This document shows, one piece after another, positions 35,135 through 46,500 of a stretch of DNA of 64,000 nt (within the stretch, counting starts at the first letter, position 1; each line of letters opens with the position of its first letter). The notes beneath the pieces are model-generated. The model worked only from the letters and a program-made list of their open reading frames with translations. It ran no database searches and was not told the origin of the DNA. A program made the position numbers and the translations under genes. Source of the DNA: Pontibacter fetidus. GTDB lineage: Bacteria > Bacteroidota > Bacteroidia > Cytophagales > Hymenobacteraceae. The stretch spans positions 175,718 to 239,717 of the forward strand of contig NZ_JAAEAA010000005.1 in the NCBI RefSeq assembly GCF_010119545.1, written 5' to 3'.

Positions 35135-36514
35135 ATGATCCTGATTATTGATGACGATGTAGCGGTACGTGCCTCGCTGAGCCTGATGCTGAAACAAAAT
35201 GGCTTTAAAACCAAAGAGGCGGCTTCACCCAGAGAGGCGCTTCAGCTGGCGGAGCTGCACCCGTTTCAACTGGTAATCATGGATATGAACTTTTCTATTG
35301 AAACAACCGGTCACGATGGTCTGGCTTTGCTTGGGCAGTTTAAAAAACAGTATCCGGCATTGCCGGTCATCCTTATCACAGGGTGGGGCTCTATCAGTCT
35401 GGCCGTGGAAGGCATGCGCCTGGGTGCCGCTGATTTTATTACCAAACCCTGGAGCAACGACTACCTGTTACAGGCCATACAAACAGCACTTAGTTTATCA
35501 GAGCAAAGCCATAGTTCGGATGAGGCACTAACCCGCAAAAAACTGGACCAGCAGTATAATTTCAGGAACATTGTTGGCCAGGACCCGGACCTGCTGAAAG
35601 TGCTGAAAAAGATAGGACAGATTGCTGCTACTGATGCCTCGGTGCTGATAGAAGGACAAAGCGGAACAGGTAAAGAACTGATAGCCGAAGCCATACACCA
35701 GAACAGCGCGCGCCGCAACCAGCCGTTTGTAAAAGTAAACCTGGGCGGCATCTCGGCCAGTTTGTTCGAGAGCGAGATGTTCGGCCACAAGCGCGGCGCT
35801 TTTACCGATGCCAAAGGCGACAGGGTTGGCCGTTTCGAGATGGCGAACAAAGGCACTATTTTCCTGGATGAGATTGGCGAACTGGACATGAACAGCCAGG
35901 TAAAACTGCTGCGCGTGCTGCAGGATAGAACCTACGAAGTGCTGGGCGACAGCCGTTCCCGAAAGCTCGACATAAGAGTAGTTTGTGCTACCAACCGCAA
36001 CCTCGAAGAAATGGTAGCCGAAGGTAAATTCAGGGAAGACCTTTTTTACCGCATCAACCTGATCACCGTTAAGTTACCATCCCTGCGCGAGCGTGCCGAT
36101 GACATTCCGTTACTGGTGCAGTACTTCCTGGGAAATCTCAAGAAAACGTACAACCGACCGGAGCTAACTATAAGCAAAAGTGCCTTGCAGTGGCTAAAAG
36201 AACAGGCCTTGCCAGGAAACATACGGGAACTGAAAAACCTGGTGGAGCGAACTGTGCTGGTAAGTGACACCGATGTGCTGGAAGCAGAAGATTTTCAGGC
36301 GCAGGCACAGCGCAGCGCTGCCAAACCCGGCGATAAGACCCTGCCAGCCGTGGGCGCCATGACCCTGGACGAAATGGAAGCTACCATGATCCGGAAATCT
36401 ATGGACCATTATCACAACAACATCAGTAAAGTGGCGCGCGCTTTGGGTTTGAGCCGTGCTGCCCTTTACCGCCGCCTCGAGAAGTTTAACATCCCGTATG
36501 AGCCTCAGGAGTAA
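35135..36514 (+). CDS. Sigma-54-dependent response regulator (NtrC family)
   Basis: This 459-residue protein has a receiver domain (1-120, phosphoacceptor D50 in LVIMDMNF). The AAA+ domain has Walker A GQSGTGKE (174-181), Walker B TIFLDEIGEL (241-250) and arginine-finger region LREDLFYRINLITVKLPSLRER. A C-terminal Fis-type helix-turn-helix follows (about 425-455, KVARALGLSRAALYRRLEKF). The sigma-54 contact loop reads GAFTDA (221-226), not the classical GAFTGA. The gene overlaps the kinase gene by 17 bp and lies downstream of the efflux operon, which it probably activates. Confidence 0.93.
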   Translation: MILIIDDDVAVRASLSLMLKQNGFKTKEAASPREALQLAELHPFQLVIMDMNFSIETTGHDGLALLGQFKKQYPALPVILITGWGSISLAVEGMRLGAADFITKPWSNDYLLQAIQTALSLSEQSHSSDEALTRKKLDQQYNFRNIVGQDPDLLKVLKKIGQIAATDASVLIEGQSGTGKELIAEAIHQNSARRNQPFVKVNLGGISASLFESEMFGHKRGAFTDAKGDRVGRFEMANKGTIFLDEIGELDMNSQVKLLRVLQDRTYEVLGDSRSRKLDIRVVCATNRNLEEMVAEGKFREDLFYRINLITVKLPSLRERADDIPLLVQYFLGNLKKTYNRPELTISKSALQWLKEQALPGNIRELKNLVERTVLVSDTDVLEAEDFQAQAQRSAAKPGDKTLPAVGAMTLDEMEATMIRKSMDHYHNNISKVARALGLSRAALYRRLEKFNIPYEPQE

Positions 36515-37805
36515 GTTTATCCTTTTTGCCGCGGTGTTGCATGGGCTGCTGGCACTAATGGCGTACTTCCTGCTGCAACAGAACGTGTACCTGTTCCTGG
36601 GCATGGAGCTGCTTATACTTGTTTCTGTCTTTATTACAGCACAACTATACAGCACTTTCTTTAAACCGCTCAGTCTCATTCGGGCTGGCATCCAATCTAT
36701 AAAAGACAAGGACTTCTCTACCAAGTTTATGGGGGTGGGGCAGAAGGAACTTGACGAGCTGATAAACGTGTACAACCGCATGATAGACCAGTTGCGACAC
36801 GAGCGGGTGGCACAGGCCGAGAAACATTACTTTCTGGAGAAACTGATTCAGGCATCGCCGGCGGGTATACTTTTGCTGGGCTTCGATAACCAGGTGGAAC
36901 ACGTAAACCCTGCGGCTGAACAGTACCTGCAACAACCTGCCGCTAACCTGATAGGCAAACATGTCAGCCAGCTACCGAAAGTATGGGCCGGACAACTTAC
37001 CCAACTACAAACAGGCAGTTCTATTACGTTCCGGGTAAATGGCATCCGGACGTATCGCTGCCACCGCGCGCACTTTTTAGACCGTGGTTTTCAGCATTAC
37101 TTTGTGCTGATTGAGGAACTGACCGAAGCAATACTTCAGAACGAGCGGCAGGCGTACGAGAAGGTAATCCGGATGATGTCGCATGAGGTGAACAACTCGG
37201 CGGGTGCGGTAAATTCTATACTTGGCTCGCTGCAATATTATGCGCCACAACTTACCCAGGATCATCGCGAAGATTTTGACAATGCCCTGCAGGTTGCCAT
37301 AGACCGCAATACCAACCTCAGCCGCTTTATGGCCAACTTTGCCAACGTGGTACGCATTCCGAAGCCTAAAAAAGTAAAAGCCGACCTGCACGAAATGCTG
37401 CGCAACATGGCCCTGCTGCTACAACCTGAACTGCAGCGCAGAACTATAGTTTGCAATTTACAACTTACTCCACAGCCGCTTTTTATTCATTTAGATCAGC
37501 AGCAGCTAGAACAGGTATTGCTTAACGTACTCAAAAATGCGATGGAAGCCATCGGAGAGAACGGCGAAATCACAATAACAACGCAGCAAACTCCAGTCCG
37601 CCTAACGATAACTGATACTGGCTCCGGCATCCCAGAAAATGTACGGGCATCGCTTTTTACGCCCTTCTTCAGTACCAAAGAATATGGCCAGGGTATCGGC
37701 TTAACAATGGTACGCGAGATACTCGTGAATCATGGTTTTCCATTCTCACTGGAGAGTGACTCAGAGGCCGGAATCACTACTTTTTCAGTCAGCTTCCCGG
37801 AGTAG
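36498..37805 (+). CDS. Sensor histidine kinase, partner of the sigma-54 activator
   Basis: This 435-residue protein starts at the ATG at 36498 (MSLRSKFILF), overlapping the regulator stop by 17 bp. The frame is open to 36456 but that part lies inside the regulator. There are two transmembrane helices close together (about residues 6-25 and 28-52), so almost no periplasmic domain. A HAMP-like segment is followed by a PAS domain (about 115-220). HisKA has the H box RMMSHEVNNSAGAVNSILGSL, and HATPase has LLNVLKNAMEAIGENG, ITDTGSGIPE and GQGIGLTMVREI. The lack of a large sensor loop suggests it senses membrane or cytoplasmic cues, as in bacitracin-type envelope-stress kinases. Confidence 0.9.
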   Translation: MSLRSKFILFAAVLHGLLALMAYFLLQQNVYLFLGMELLILVSVFITAQLYSTFFKPLSLIRAGIQSIKDKDFSTKFMGVGQKELDELINVYNRMIDQLRHERVAQAEKHYFLEKLIQASPAGILLLGFDNQVEHVNPAAEQYLQQPAANLIGKHVSQLPKVWAGQLTQLQTGSSITFRVNGIRTYRCHRAHFLDRGFQHYFVLIEELTEAILQNERQAYEKVIRMMSHEVNNSAGAVNSILGSLQYYAPQLTQDHREDFDNALQVAIDRNTNLSRFMANFANVVRIPKPKKVKADLHEMLRNMALLLQPELQRRTIVCNLQLTPQPLFIHLDQQQLEQVLLNVLKNAMEAIGENGEITITTQQTPVRLTITDTGSGIPENVRASLFTPFFSTKEYGQGIGLTMVREILVNHGFPFSLESDSEAGITTFSVSFPE

Positions 37806-38188
37806 CGCTGCCATAGCCACACTTTAGTTCTGAACTATAGATTCCTGGTAGCAACGGCTATAAATTCAAGAATAAAAATTTGCATATAATTTACAAATAA
37901 TAGAAATTACGGTATATTTAAGGCGGCTAATCTTTTGTGCTGCCAAGCTGTACAACAGGTTAGATTTACTTCAGCTATAGTTGATGTAATTTGTTGCATT
38001 GCAGGGTGTTGAAGGTTGGGTTGTAAGCTATTGGTTTCTCAATGCTATAGTTGAATGTGCGGCCAAAGGTGCGAGCAGCAACTCATTTTTTGCTTCCGGA
38101 TTTTCCCGGTTTTGGAGTAGGACTTAGGCATTGCAACTATACCTGAACGATAACCTTGTATACTATCACTAAATCAAACAATCTCTCT
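37806..38188. other. Intergenic region, no gene seen
   Basis: This 383-bp gap has CTATAG motifs near 37836, 37975 and 38046, and an AT-rich stretch at 37860-37920. It must hold the promoter of the secreted repeat protein. No terminator with a clear stem and T-run was seen after the kinase gene. Confidence 0.4.
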
Positions 38189-39184
38189 ATGAACTTAAAG
38201 CGTTTACTTTTCAGCTTCTGTTTCACGGTGCTCTGCTGGGCAGGTGCAATGGCCCAAAATTGCGACCCCTGGATCGTACAGATTTACAAACAACAGTATA
38301 ATGCGGTGCCTACAGCCGAAGAATGTAACATCCGCAACTATAACAACGGCTCCTGGAACAGCTACGAAGAATTGACAGGCTATATCCGGAATTATAAAAA
38401 CCGACAGGCGGCTGCTAAACCTTCTGTTACGCCGGCTCAAAACTGTGACCCCTGGATTGTGCAGATCTACCAGCAGGAATACCGCCGAAACCCTACAGCC
38501 GAGGAATGTAATATCCGTAACTATAACAATGGCTCGTGGGGAAGTTACGCAGACCTGACCACCTATATTAAAGCATACCAAACTAAAAATAGCAGCACTG
38601 CAAAAGCCTCCGTGCCTGCAACTACAGTAAAACTGGAAGGAGACCCTTGGATATTTAAAGCCTACCGCGAACTATACCGTCGCGAACCGGTTGCACTGGA
38701 GCTGAACGTAAATAACTATAACGGTGGCTCGTGGGCTAGCTACGCGCAGTTAAAACGATTTGTAGCTGAATTTCAGAACTCTCTTAAAAACCATAATGCC
38801 CAGATTAAGACAGTAGATACGGCCAACGGCAACCAGCTTACCGGGCTATACCTGAACGGCGAGCAGGTAGCCGTAGCTTTGATCTCGAAAAACGGTGGCG
38901 GCGTTGTGGCGGCAGGCGGCATGAATGTGGTATCTGCCGGTGGGGCAAATGTGGTAGCTGCAGGCGGCATGAACGTTATTTCGCCTGGTGGCGGTAATGT
39001 TGTGTCAGCTGGTGGTGCCAATGTCGTATCGGCAGGAGGAGCCAATGTGGTTTCTGCGGGCGGCGCAAACATTTCCATGCACCAGAACATGGCAGGCTTA
39101 AGCTTCGGCGGAAGGTACTCGGTACAGTCTGCCGGCACAAAGGTAATTCCGACTTCAGGTAAAAGCGCTTTGATTATCCGGTAA
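38189..39184 (+). CDS. Secreted protein with three DPW modules and a seven-fold octapeptide repeat
   Basis: This 331-residue protein starts at the ATG at 38189, giving signal peptide MNLKRLLFSFCFTVLCWAGAMAQ. Three about 48-residue modules follow (24-71, 85-132 and 150-197), each DPWI-x3-Y-x3-Y-x3-P-x9-NYN-x-GSW-x-SY. The first two carry a cysteine pair (C25/C46 and C86/C107). The third has lost both (G151 and L172), which suggests an intramodule disulphide. Residues 239-294 are seven tandem octads of the type VVSAGGAN. I do not recognise the family. The glycine-rich octads suggest a beta-solenoid or fibre-like tail. It is a single gene with its own terminator. Confidence 0.8.
   Translation: MNLKRLLFSFCFTVLCWAGAMAQNCDPWIVQIYKQQYNAVPTAEECNIRNYNNGSWNSYEELTGYIRNYKNRQAAAKPSVTPAQNCDPWIVQIYQQEYRRNPTAEECNIRNYNNGSWGSYADLTTYIKAYQTKNSSTAKASVPATTVKLEGDPWIFKAYRELYRREPVALELNVNNYNGGSWASYAQLKRFVAEFQNSLKNHNAQIKTVDTANGNQLTGLYLNGEQVAVALISKNGGGVVAAGGMNVVSAGGANVVAAGGMNVISPGGGNVVSAGGANVVSAGGANVVSAGGANISMHQNMAGLSFGGRYSVQSAGTKVIPTSGKSALIIR
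38903..39070 (+). repeat. Seven tandem 24-bp units coding for octapeptides
   Basis: Seven 24-bp units encode VVAAGGMN, VVSAGGAN, VVAAGGMN, VISPGGGN and then VVSAGGAN three times. Codons vary between units (GGT, GGA, GGC for glycine), so the protein repeat is kept while the DNA has drifted. Confidence 0.9.
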
Positions 39185-39233
39185 CGTTATCGGTAAGTCA
39201 GAACCTAAACTGACTTATGCAATTTTGCTACTT

Positions 39234-39272
39234 AAAAAAAGCCATCAGGTAATTTAACCCGGTGGCTTTTTT
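39234..39272 (+). terminator. Rho-independent terminator
   Basis: An A-run followed by GCCA pairs with TGGC and six or more T, with a loop of about 19 bases (near-symmetric A/T flanks could also serve the convergent gene). It lies 49 bp after the stop at 39184. Confidence 0.75.
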
Positions 39273-39374
39273 GTTTCAGACTAAACTATAGATTATTCTG
39301 TTTGCCAGGTCTTATAGTTGTAAGTATAATGTCTGCTTATCTGCCACTTAATATGCTTTTATAGTCTTGTGGAA

Positions 39375-39827
39375 CTATACGCCAAACTGGGTCAGGTGGT
39401 GGTTCAGGTGTTTGTAAAACATGTTGTTCCATTGCTGGCTGGTCAGGGCACCAAACGAGATCGATTCTTTACCTTCAAAATGTGTGGTACCCAACTGCTG
39501 CGTTTCTCGGATATAGTTGATCAGGCGTGCTATTTCTGCTTCAAAATCTTTGTCGGAGGTTATAATAAATTGCGGAGCCGTATGCGCGTTTTGCTTGTAA
39601 GGTTTTTCGTTAACCACATAATTCTTCACCAGCAGTTTAAGTAAAAGCTTCATGAAAGGATTTGGCCTGGGGTACTTTTCTTCATACACCATTTCGTAGG
39701 TTACGCTGCAGTGGGCCAGCATTTGGGCTACATCCATTTTACCCCAAAGTGGTTTAGTGTCGGAGGTTAACATCTGGATGCGTGCAATAAGCTCGTCTGT
39801 AGTTTCGGGTATAAATACGTTTTTCAT
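39375..39827 (-). CDS. DUF1569 (DinB-like) domain protein
   Basis: This 150-residue protein has the helical-bundle pattern of DUF1569 in the DinB/YfiT superfamily: LWGKMDVAQMLAHCSVTYEMVYEEKYPRPN near residues 27-58, and a C-terminal HFEGKESISFGALTSQQWNNMFYKHLNHHLTQFGV. The histidines at the ends of these segments (H39 in MLAHC, and the YKHLNHHL cluster) are where DinB proteins bind a metal. The function is unknown. Some DinB-like proteins are thiol-dependent transferases. It is a single gene convergent with the repeat protein. Confidence 0.8.
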   Translation of the reverse strand: MKNVFIPETTDELIARIQMLTSDTKPLWGKMDVAQMLAHCSVTYEMVYEEKYPRPNPFMKLLLKLLVKNYVVNEKPYKQNAHTAPQFIITSDKDFEAEIARLINYIRETQQLGTTHFEGKESISFGALTSQQWNNMFYKHLNHHLTQFGV

Positions 39828-40523
39828 TCGGCTGTTTATAGTTTAGCTAAGGGTGCAAGGTAGCATTCCTTTTAATATAGTAAAAGCAGGATGTTGAATA
39901 TAGCTGTATATCCGGTAACTATAGCTTTTACCTAAACGCAGGTTTTAAAAGCCAGAACCATGCGACCAGGTTCGAACTAAATATCCGGTTCAGCGAGGAG
40001 TAAAGAGGTTGCTTTAATCTATTAGCAATAACCTGAAATTCAGCACTTCAGAACTAAGCTTAGGCTCTTGCCGTCACTTGCCAGATTGCTGCAGATTCAG
40101 GAACCGGATTTAGTTTATATATAATATTCAATTTTTATTTACTAATAACCCACCGCCCCTCACACAGAAATTGATCCAATTCAACCTATATTCATTTATA
40201 TTAAAAATACTAATTAAAATTAACATCGTAATAAAAATTCAAGCTTAAAATAAATAATTTATAAAATAATATTGTATAGTTAATAAACAAATGAACTATA
40301 CAGATTTTTATTGTTGCTAATTACCAGTCAATATTTTACTGGGTTATAACTGTGTGAAAGAATATGATAACAAATAAGTCATATTCCATATCTGCTTGAA
40401 ATAGTATTTGCCCTTCTGCGCTACAGCCCAGGTAAGAGGTTATTCAGGCATTGCTCCCCCGCCTTAGATTATCTAAGCTCTTGTTGTTGAAGTTAACCTA
40501 AAAGCACTGTAACTGATTACCTC
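39828..40523. other. Intergenic region with an AT-rich tract upstream of the giant gene
   Basis: This 696-bp gap has no convincing gene. Positions about 40125-40345 are extremely AT-rich, with many short A and T tracts, unlike neighbouring DNA. This may be a bent or nucleoid-protein-bound region that silences or tunes the 9.3-kb gene starting at 40524. CTATAG is almost absent from the tract. Confidence 0.5.
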
Positions 40524-43500
40524 ATGAAAACCACTTATACACCTACCTGGAGAAACGTTATACTTTCCGTTATTTCCCTTCTCCTGTGTTATATCGCCTC
40601 AGCCCAGATACTAGTACATAACCCTGTTAAAGCTATAGTGCAGAGCGTATTAACGTCTCAAAAACCAGATGCTGCCGATATTATCCTGGCATCAAACAAT
40701 AATGCAGAATACCTTAACAGCGCAGGTAACCAAAAGCAAAACAGGTCAGAATACGAGCATATTAAACAAGCCATAACAAAAGGTGTAAGTGCATCCCTGC
40801 CCGTTGCAGGTGGTAGTGGCTCTATACTTCTGGTTTCTTCCGCATCAAACAAATTCAGTGAATATACCGCTGAAATTTTGTTGGCAGAAGGGTTTAATGG
40901 GTTCGGAAGAACAGATGTAGCAGCCTTAACCGCCGACGTCTTAAACAATTACGATGTAGCTATAGTTGGCGATATTGCACTGACAGACGCACAGGTAGCA
41001 ATGCTTTCGAACTGGACAGAGGCCGGAGGTACGCTTATCACTTTCAGCCCTGATCCTAAATTGGCAGGTTTGCTTGGCCTGGCAGCAACAGGAGGTACCT
41101 TAGCCAACAGGTACTTAAAAGTGCAGACTGCCTCTGGTCCGGGTAAAGGTATTGTAAACGAAACGATACAGTTTAAAGGCGAAGCAGATCTTTATAGTTT
41201 AGATGGTGCCACCGAACTAGCCAAACTCTACTCAAACGCAAGTACAGTAACAGGTAACCCGGCAGTAACTATAAAACAGGTTGGTACCCTTGGGGGCAGC
41301 GCAGTTGCTTTCACCTACGACCTAGCCCGCTCCGTGGTATACTTACGGCAAGGCAACCCGGATTGGGCCGGTGAAGAAAGAGACGGACAGTCAGGCCCTA
41401 TCCGATCCAATGACCTGTTTTACCCGGATTGGGTAGACCTGAATAAAGTAGCCATTCCGCAAGCAGATGAGCAACAACGGTTACTGGCAAACATTATTTT
41501 ACAACGGGCACGTAAGCCATTGCCACGCTTCTGGTATTTGCCAAGAGGCTTAAAAGCAGCCGTTGTAATGACGGGGGATGACCACGGAACCGGCGGTACC
41601 AAAGGACGCTTTAATCAATACTTGGCGCTAAGTGAAGATAACAGCGCCGAAGCCGTAGCCGACTGGAGAGCCATAAGGGGTACATCTTACATATACCCTA
41701 GCACACCTCTTACCGATGCGGAAGCTAAGGCTTTTCAGGATCAGGGCTTCGAGGTTGCACTGCACGTAAACACAAACTGCGACAATTTTACACCCTCCTC
41801 ACTTTCCGAAATTTATACCACCCAGCTGAGTTCTTTCAGGAGCAAATACCAAAGCATATCGGCACCGGTTACCAACCGTACCCATTGCATTGCCTGGAGC
41901 GATTGGGACTCACAGCCTACTATAGAATCCAGGAATGGAATACGGTTAGATGCCAACTACTATTACTGGCCGGCAGCCTGGTTGCAGAACAGGCCAGGCA
42001 TGTTTACCGGTTCAGGTTTGCCTATGCGCTTTGCCAGCCTTAGCGGCGAAACTATAAACTGCTACCAGGTTACAACCCAAATGACAGATGAGTCTGGCAT
42101 GGTGTATAGCGAGCATATAACAAAATTGCTTGATAACGCTTTGGGTGCTACCGGTTACTATGGTACTTTTTGCGCCAACATGCACACCGATGACGCCACA
42201 TCGGAAGGTTCGGATGTGATTATTGCAGCTGCCAAAGCCCGTAACGTTCCGGTTATTTCATCTAAACAACTGCTTGCATGGCTCGATGGCAGAAATGGCT
42301 CTGCCTTTAGTGCGATGACCTGGGATGGAAGTGAGCTGAACTTTACGGCAAGTATAGCACCCGGTGCCCGAAGCATAGAAGGTATGCTACCCATAACTGA
42401 GCGCAGCGGGCAACTGATAAGCCTTACAATTAATGGCAACACCGTAACAACCCGGCGCGAAGTTATAAAAGGGGTGGAGTATGCTTTCTTTAATGTAACC
42501 TCGGGTACGTATGTGGCCAGGTACGATGCAACTGCTTTACCAAACCAGGCACCAGTAGTAGCTATAACTTCACCTGAAACCGGTGCACAATTACAGGCTC
42601 CGGCAACTATTAACATTACCGCTGATGCTACAGACCCGGATGGTTCGGTTGCTAAAGTAGAATTCTATAATGGTGCTTCAAAACTGGGAGAAGATGCCAC
42701 TGCCCCTTATGAGTTTAACTGGACCCCTGTAGCTGCAGGCAACTATAGCCTTACTGCAAAAGCCACCGACAACACAGGAACTGCTACAACTTCGGAGGTC
42801 ATCAGTATAACTGTAGCAGCGAAGTGCCCCTGTTCAGTTTTCAGTGCTACAGAGGGGCCTTCCGCAACATCGCAGCTTTACCGCGATAACTCAACTGGTA
42901 TACAGCTTGGTATGCGTTTCAGGGCCAGTGCTAATGGTTTTGTAACTGGCGTACGGTTTTATAAACAAACAGGCAACACCGGTACCCACACCGGTCAGCT
43001 TTACAACAACTCCGGAACAGTGCTGGCTTCAGTAGCATTTACTAATGAAACGGCATCAGGCTGGCAGCAAGCGCTGTTTTCTGAACCGGTATCTATTGTT
43101 GCAGGTACTACCTATGTTATTTCGTACCACAGCAGTGCGGGATATTATTCGGCTACGGTGCCTTATTTTACAACTTCCAAAGATAGTGCTCCCCTGCAAG
43201 CCCTTGCATCCGGTGTAGACGGACCAAACGGGGTGTACAGATACACCGGCTCACCAGCTTTCCCGACAGAAAATTTTAACGGAGGTAACTATTGGGTGGA
43301 CGTGATTTATAACGCAACTATAAACACAGAGCCAGGAAATAACGCACCAACTATAGCCCTGACTTCGCCGGCTGCCAATGCTGCTTTTACCGCGCCAGCT
43401 TCCATCAGTATTAAAGCTGATGCAACAGACAGCGATGGAACTATAGCTAAAGTTGAGTTTTTTAACGGTACAAACTTATTAGGCGAAGACCTGACAAGCC

Positions 43501-46500
43501 CTTACGAATTTAATTGGACAAGTGAAGCGGCAGGCACTTATCAGCTTACGGCCAGGGCTACAGACAACAGTAACCTGACCACTACCTCAGCAGCTATAAA
43601 CATAACGGTTGCAGGCGCTACCACTCCCGGTATGTCCCGAAGCATAAAAGAAGAAAACGAGCTGCAGGGCAACCCCGAATCGGAATGGCAGATCTCAGGC
43701 GCCGGCGATCTGAGCATACAGGGCTTTGCTACCGACATGAGCTACAACAAAGGCGAAACAGCTAAGTTTAAGATCAAGACCAATGCAAGTGCCTATACGA
43801 TAAATATTTACCGCCTCGGTTATTACCAGGGCAATGGCGCCCGCCTGCAGGGAACTGCTACGGTAACAGCCACGCTGCCGCAAACTCAACCTAACTGCAT
43901 TTATGACGAAGCTACAGGACTACTGGATTGCGGTAACTGGAGCGAATCGGCCAGCTGGGCTATACCTGCCGATGCTGTATCCGGGGTTTATATTGCCAGG
44001 TTAACCCGAAGCGGAGGTGGCTCAAGCCATATTATGTTTATAGTCAGAGATGATGCGAGCACTTCCGATCTGCTGTTCCAGACATCTGATGCTACCTGGC
44101 AGGCTTATAACGTGTATGGAGATAACAGCAATGGCCGCAGCCTTTACGCCGGCGCAGGTGGCAAAGCTGTAAAAGTAAGCTATAACCGTCCGTTTGTAAC
44201 CAGAAATGGTGGTGGCGGTGGCGGAACCGAGGAGGACTGGATATTTAATGCCGAGTACCCTATGATCCGCTGGCTTGAAGCAAATGGCTATGATGTAACT
44301 TACACAACCAATGTCGACAGTGACCGCCGCGGTAACCTCATCAGGAACCACAAGGTATTTATGTCTGTAGGGCACGACGAATACTGGTCCGGCGCGCAGC
44401 GCACGCACGTTACCAATGCCCGCAATGCAGGCACGCATTTGGCCTTTTTTAGTGGTAACGAAATATACTGGAAAACCCGCTGGGAGAACAGTGTAGATGG
44501 CAGTGGGGCATCGCACCGTACCCTGGTGTGCTATAAAGAAGGCTCGAGTGGCGAAAATACCTGCAACGGTAAATGTGACCCAAGCTCGGAATGGACCGGA
44601 CTTTGGAGAAGCGGCTGTGAGTATACCTCAGGAGACCCGCTGGCCTGCAACCCCGAAAACGAACTTTCGGGGCAGATAAGCTGGGCTGAGAATACAGCTC
44701 AGATACAGGTGCCCGCTACTTTTAAAAACCTTCGCTTCTGGAGAAATACAAGTATAGCCTCGCTGGCCGACGGACAGGCGGCTACCTTAACACAGGGAAC
44801 TATAGGTTATGAATGGAACCCGGAACAAGAGCAGTTCAGGGCTACTTACCCGAAAGGCAGAATCATACTTTCCAGAACACAGGTAGGAGATAAAGTGCAC
44901 CAGGTATCGCTTTACAGGCACACCAGTGGCGCTTTGGTATTTGGAGCCGGCACAGTGCAATGGTCGTGGGGACTGGACAGTAACCACGACCGGGGCAGCG
45001 CACCTGCCAGTAAGGACATGCAGCAGGCAACAGTTAACCTGTTTGCAGACATGGGCGTGCAGCCCGAAAATCTACAGGCAGGGTTAACACCAGCTTCTGC
45101 CACTACCGATACGCAGGCACCTGTAACAGCAATTAGTAACCCTGCAAATAATACTACACTGCCAGCCAACAGAGAAGTTATTATAAGCGGTACCGCGACA
45201 GATGCTGCAACGATAGCCGGGGTAGAAGTATCGACGGATGGTGGCACTACCTGGAAAACAGCAAACGGAACAACCAACTGGACTTTTGCCTGGACACCAA
45301 CCACACAGGGCCCGGCAACTATACAAAGCCGCTCTTTCGACGATTCTGGTAACATGGGTGAAGCCGTAACCTTATCGGTAACTATAGGAGAACCAGGAGC
45401 CATTGCCTGTCCGTGCAGTATCTATCAGCCAACGGATGCACCAACTGGAACTTTGCAGAGAGATGGTGAAGGAGCGAATGGAATACAACTAGGCATGCGT
45501 TTTAAAGCGACCGTGGATGGTTATGTAACTGGCGTCCGGTTTTATAAACAGGAAGGCAATTTGGGTACGCATATCGGTCAGTTATACAGCAATAGCGGTG
45601 GTACTGCGTTAGCGGAAGTTACCTTTGAGAACGAAACTGCATCAGGCTGGCAGGAAGCAACTTTTACAAACCCTGTTTCTGTGAAGGCAGGCACTGTGTA
45701 TGTCATTTCTTATTTCAGTAGCCAGGGATATTATTCTGCAAAAGGAGATGAGTTTGTGAACGATGTTATCCGGACACCTTTAATAGCACCTGCAAGTGCT
45801 ACAGGTGCAGGCAACGGTCTGTACAAATACACACCTACAACTGCTTACCCAACCGAAACTTTTAACGAAGCCAGTTATTTTGTAGATGTGGTATTTAACA
45901 CGACAGCACCGGAACAGAACGTAGCCCCAACAGTAGCCATTACGGCACCGGCAAACAACACAGCGTTACAGGCACCTGCAACTATAGCAATTACTGCCAA
46001 TGCAACGGATACGGATGGAACTGTGCGGCAGGTAGAATTTTTGAATGGCACCGCCAGCCTGGGAGTTGATATGGATGGTACAGATGGCTGGAGTTATACC
46101 TGGAACAATGTAACTGCCGGAAGCTATAGTTTAACAGCAAAAGCTACAGACAACAACGGTGCTGTTACCGTCTCAGAAGCATCGGTTGTAACAGTAACAG
46201 CCATTTGCCCGTGCACTGTTTTCAATTCAACTGAGCCGCCTGTAGTCAATATTTTTACCGGTTCTGCTATTCAGTTAGGTATGCGGTTCAGGTCTACTGT
46301 AAACGGGTATATTACGGGTGTCAGGTTTTATAAGCATCCTGAAAACACCGGCACACATACCGGGCAGCTGTATAGTAACACCGGCACAGCACTGGCTACA
46401 GTAACTTTTGAAAACGAAACAGCATCTGGCTGGCAGGAAGCCTCCTTCTCAGCTCCGGTGGCTGTTAGTGCGGGTACTACTTATATTATATCATACCATA

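Noticed and set aside
38903..39070. 24-bp tandem units considered as a CRISPR or minisatellite
   Set aside because: They have no spacers, lie in frame in a gene and vary at synonymous positions, so they encode a protein repeat.
38773..39138. 121-residue minus-strand frame rich in PPA repeats
   Set aside because: It is the antisense shadow of the octapeptide-coding repeat in the real gene at 38189.
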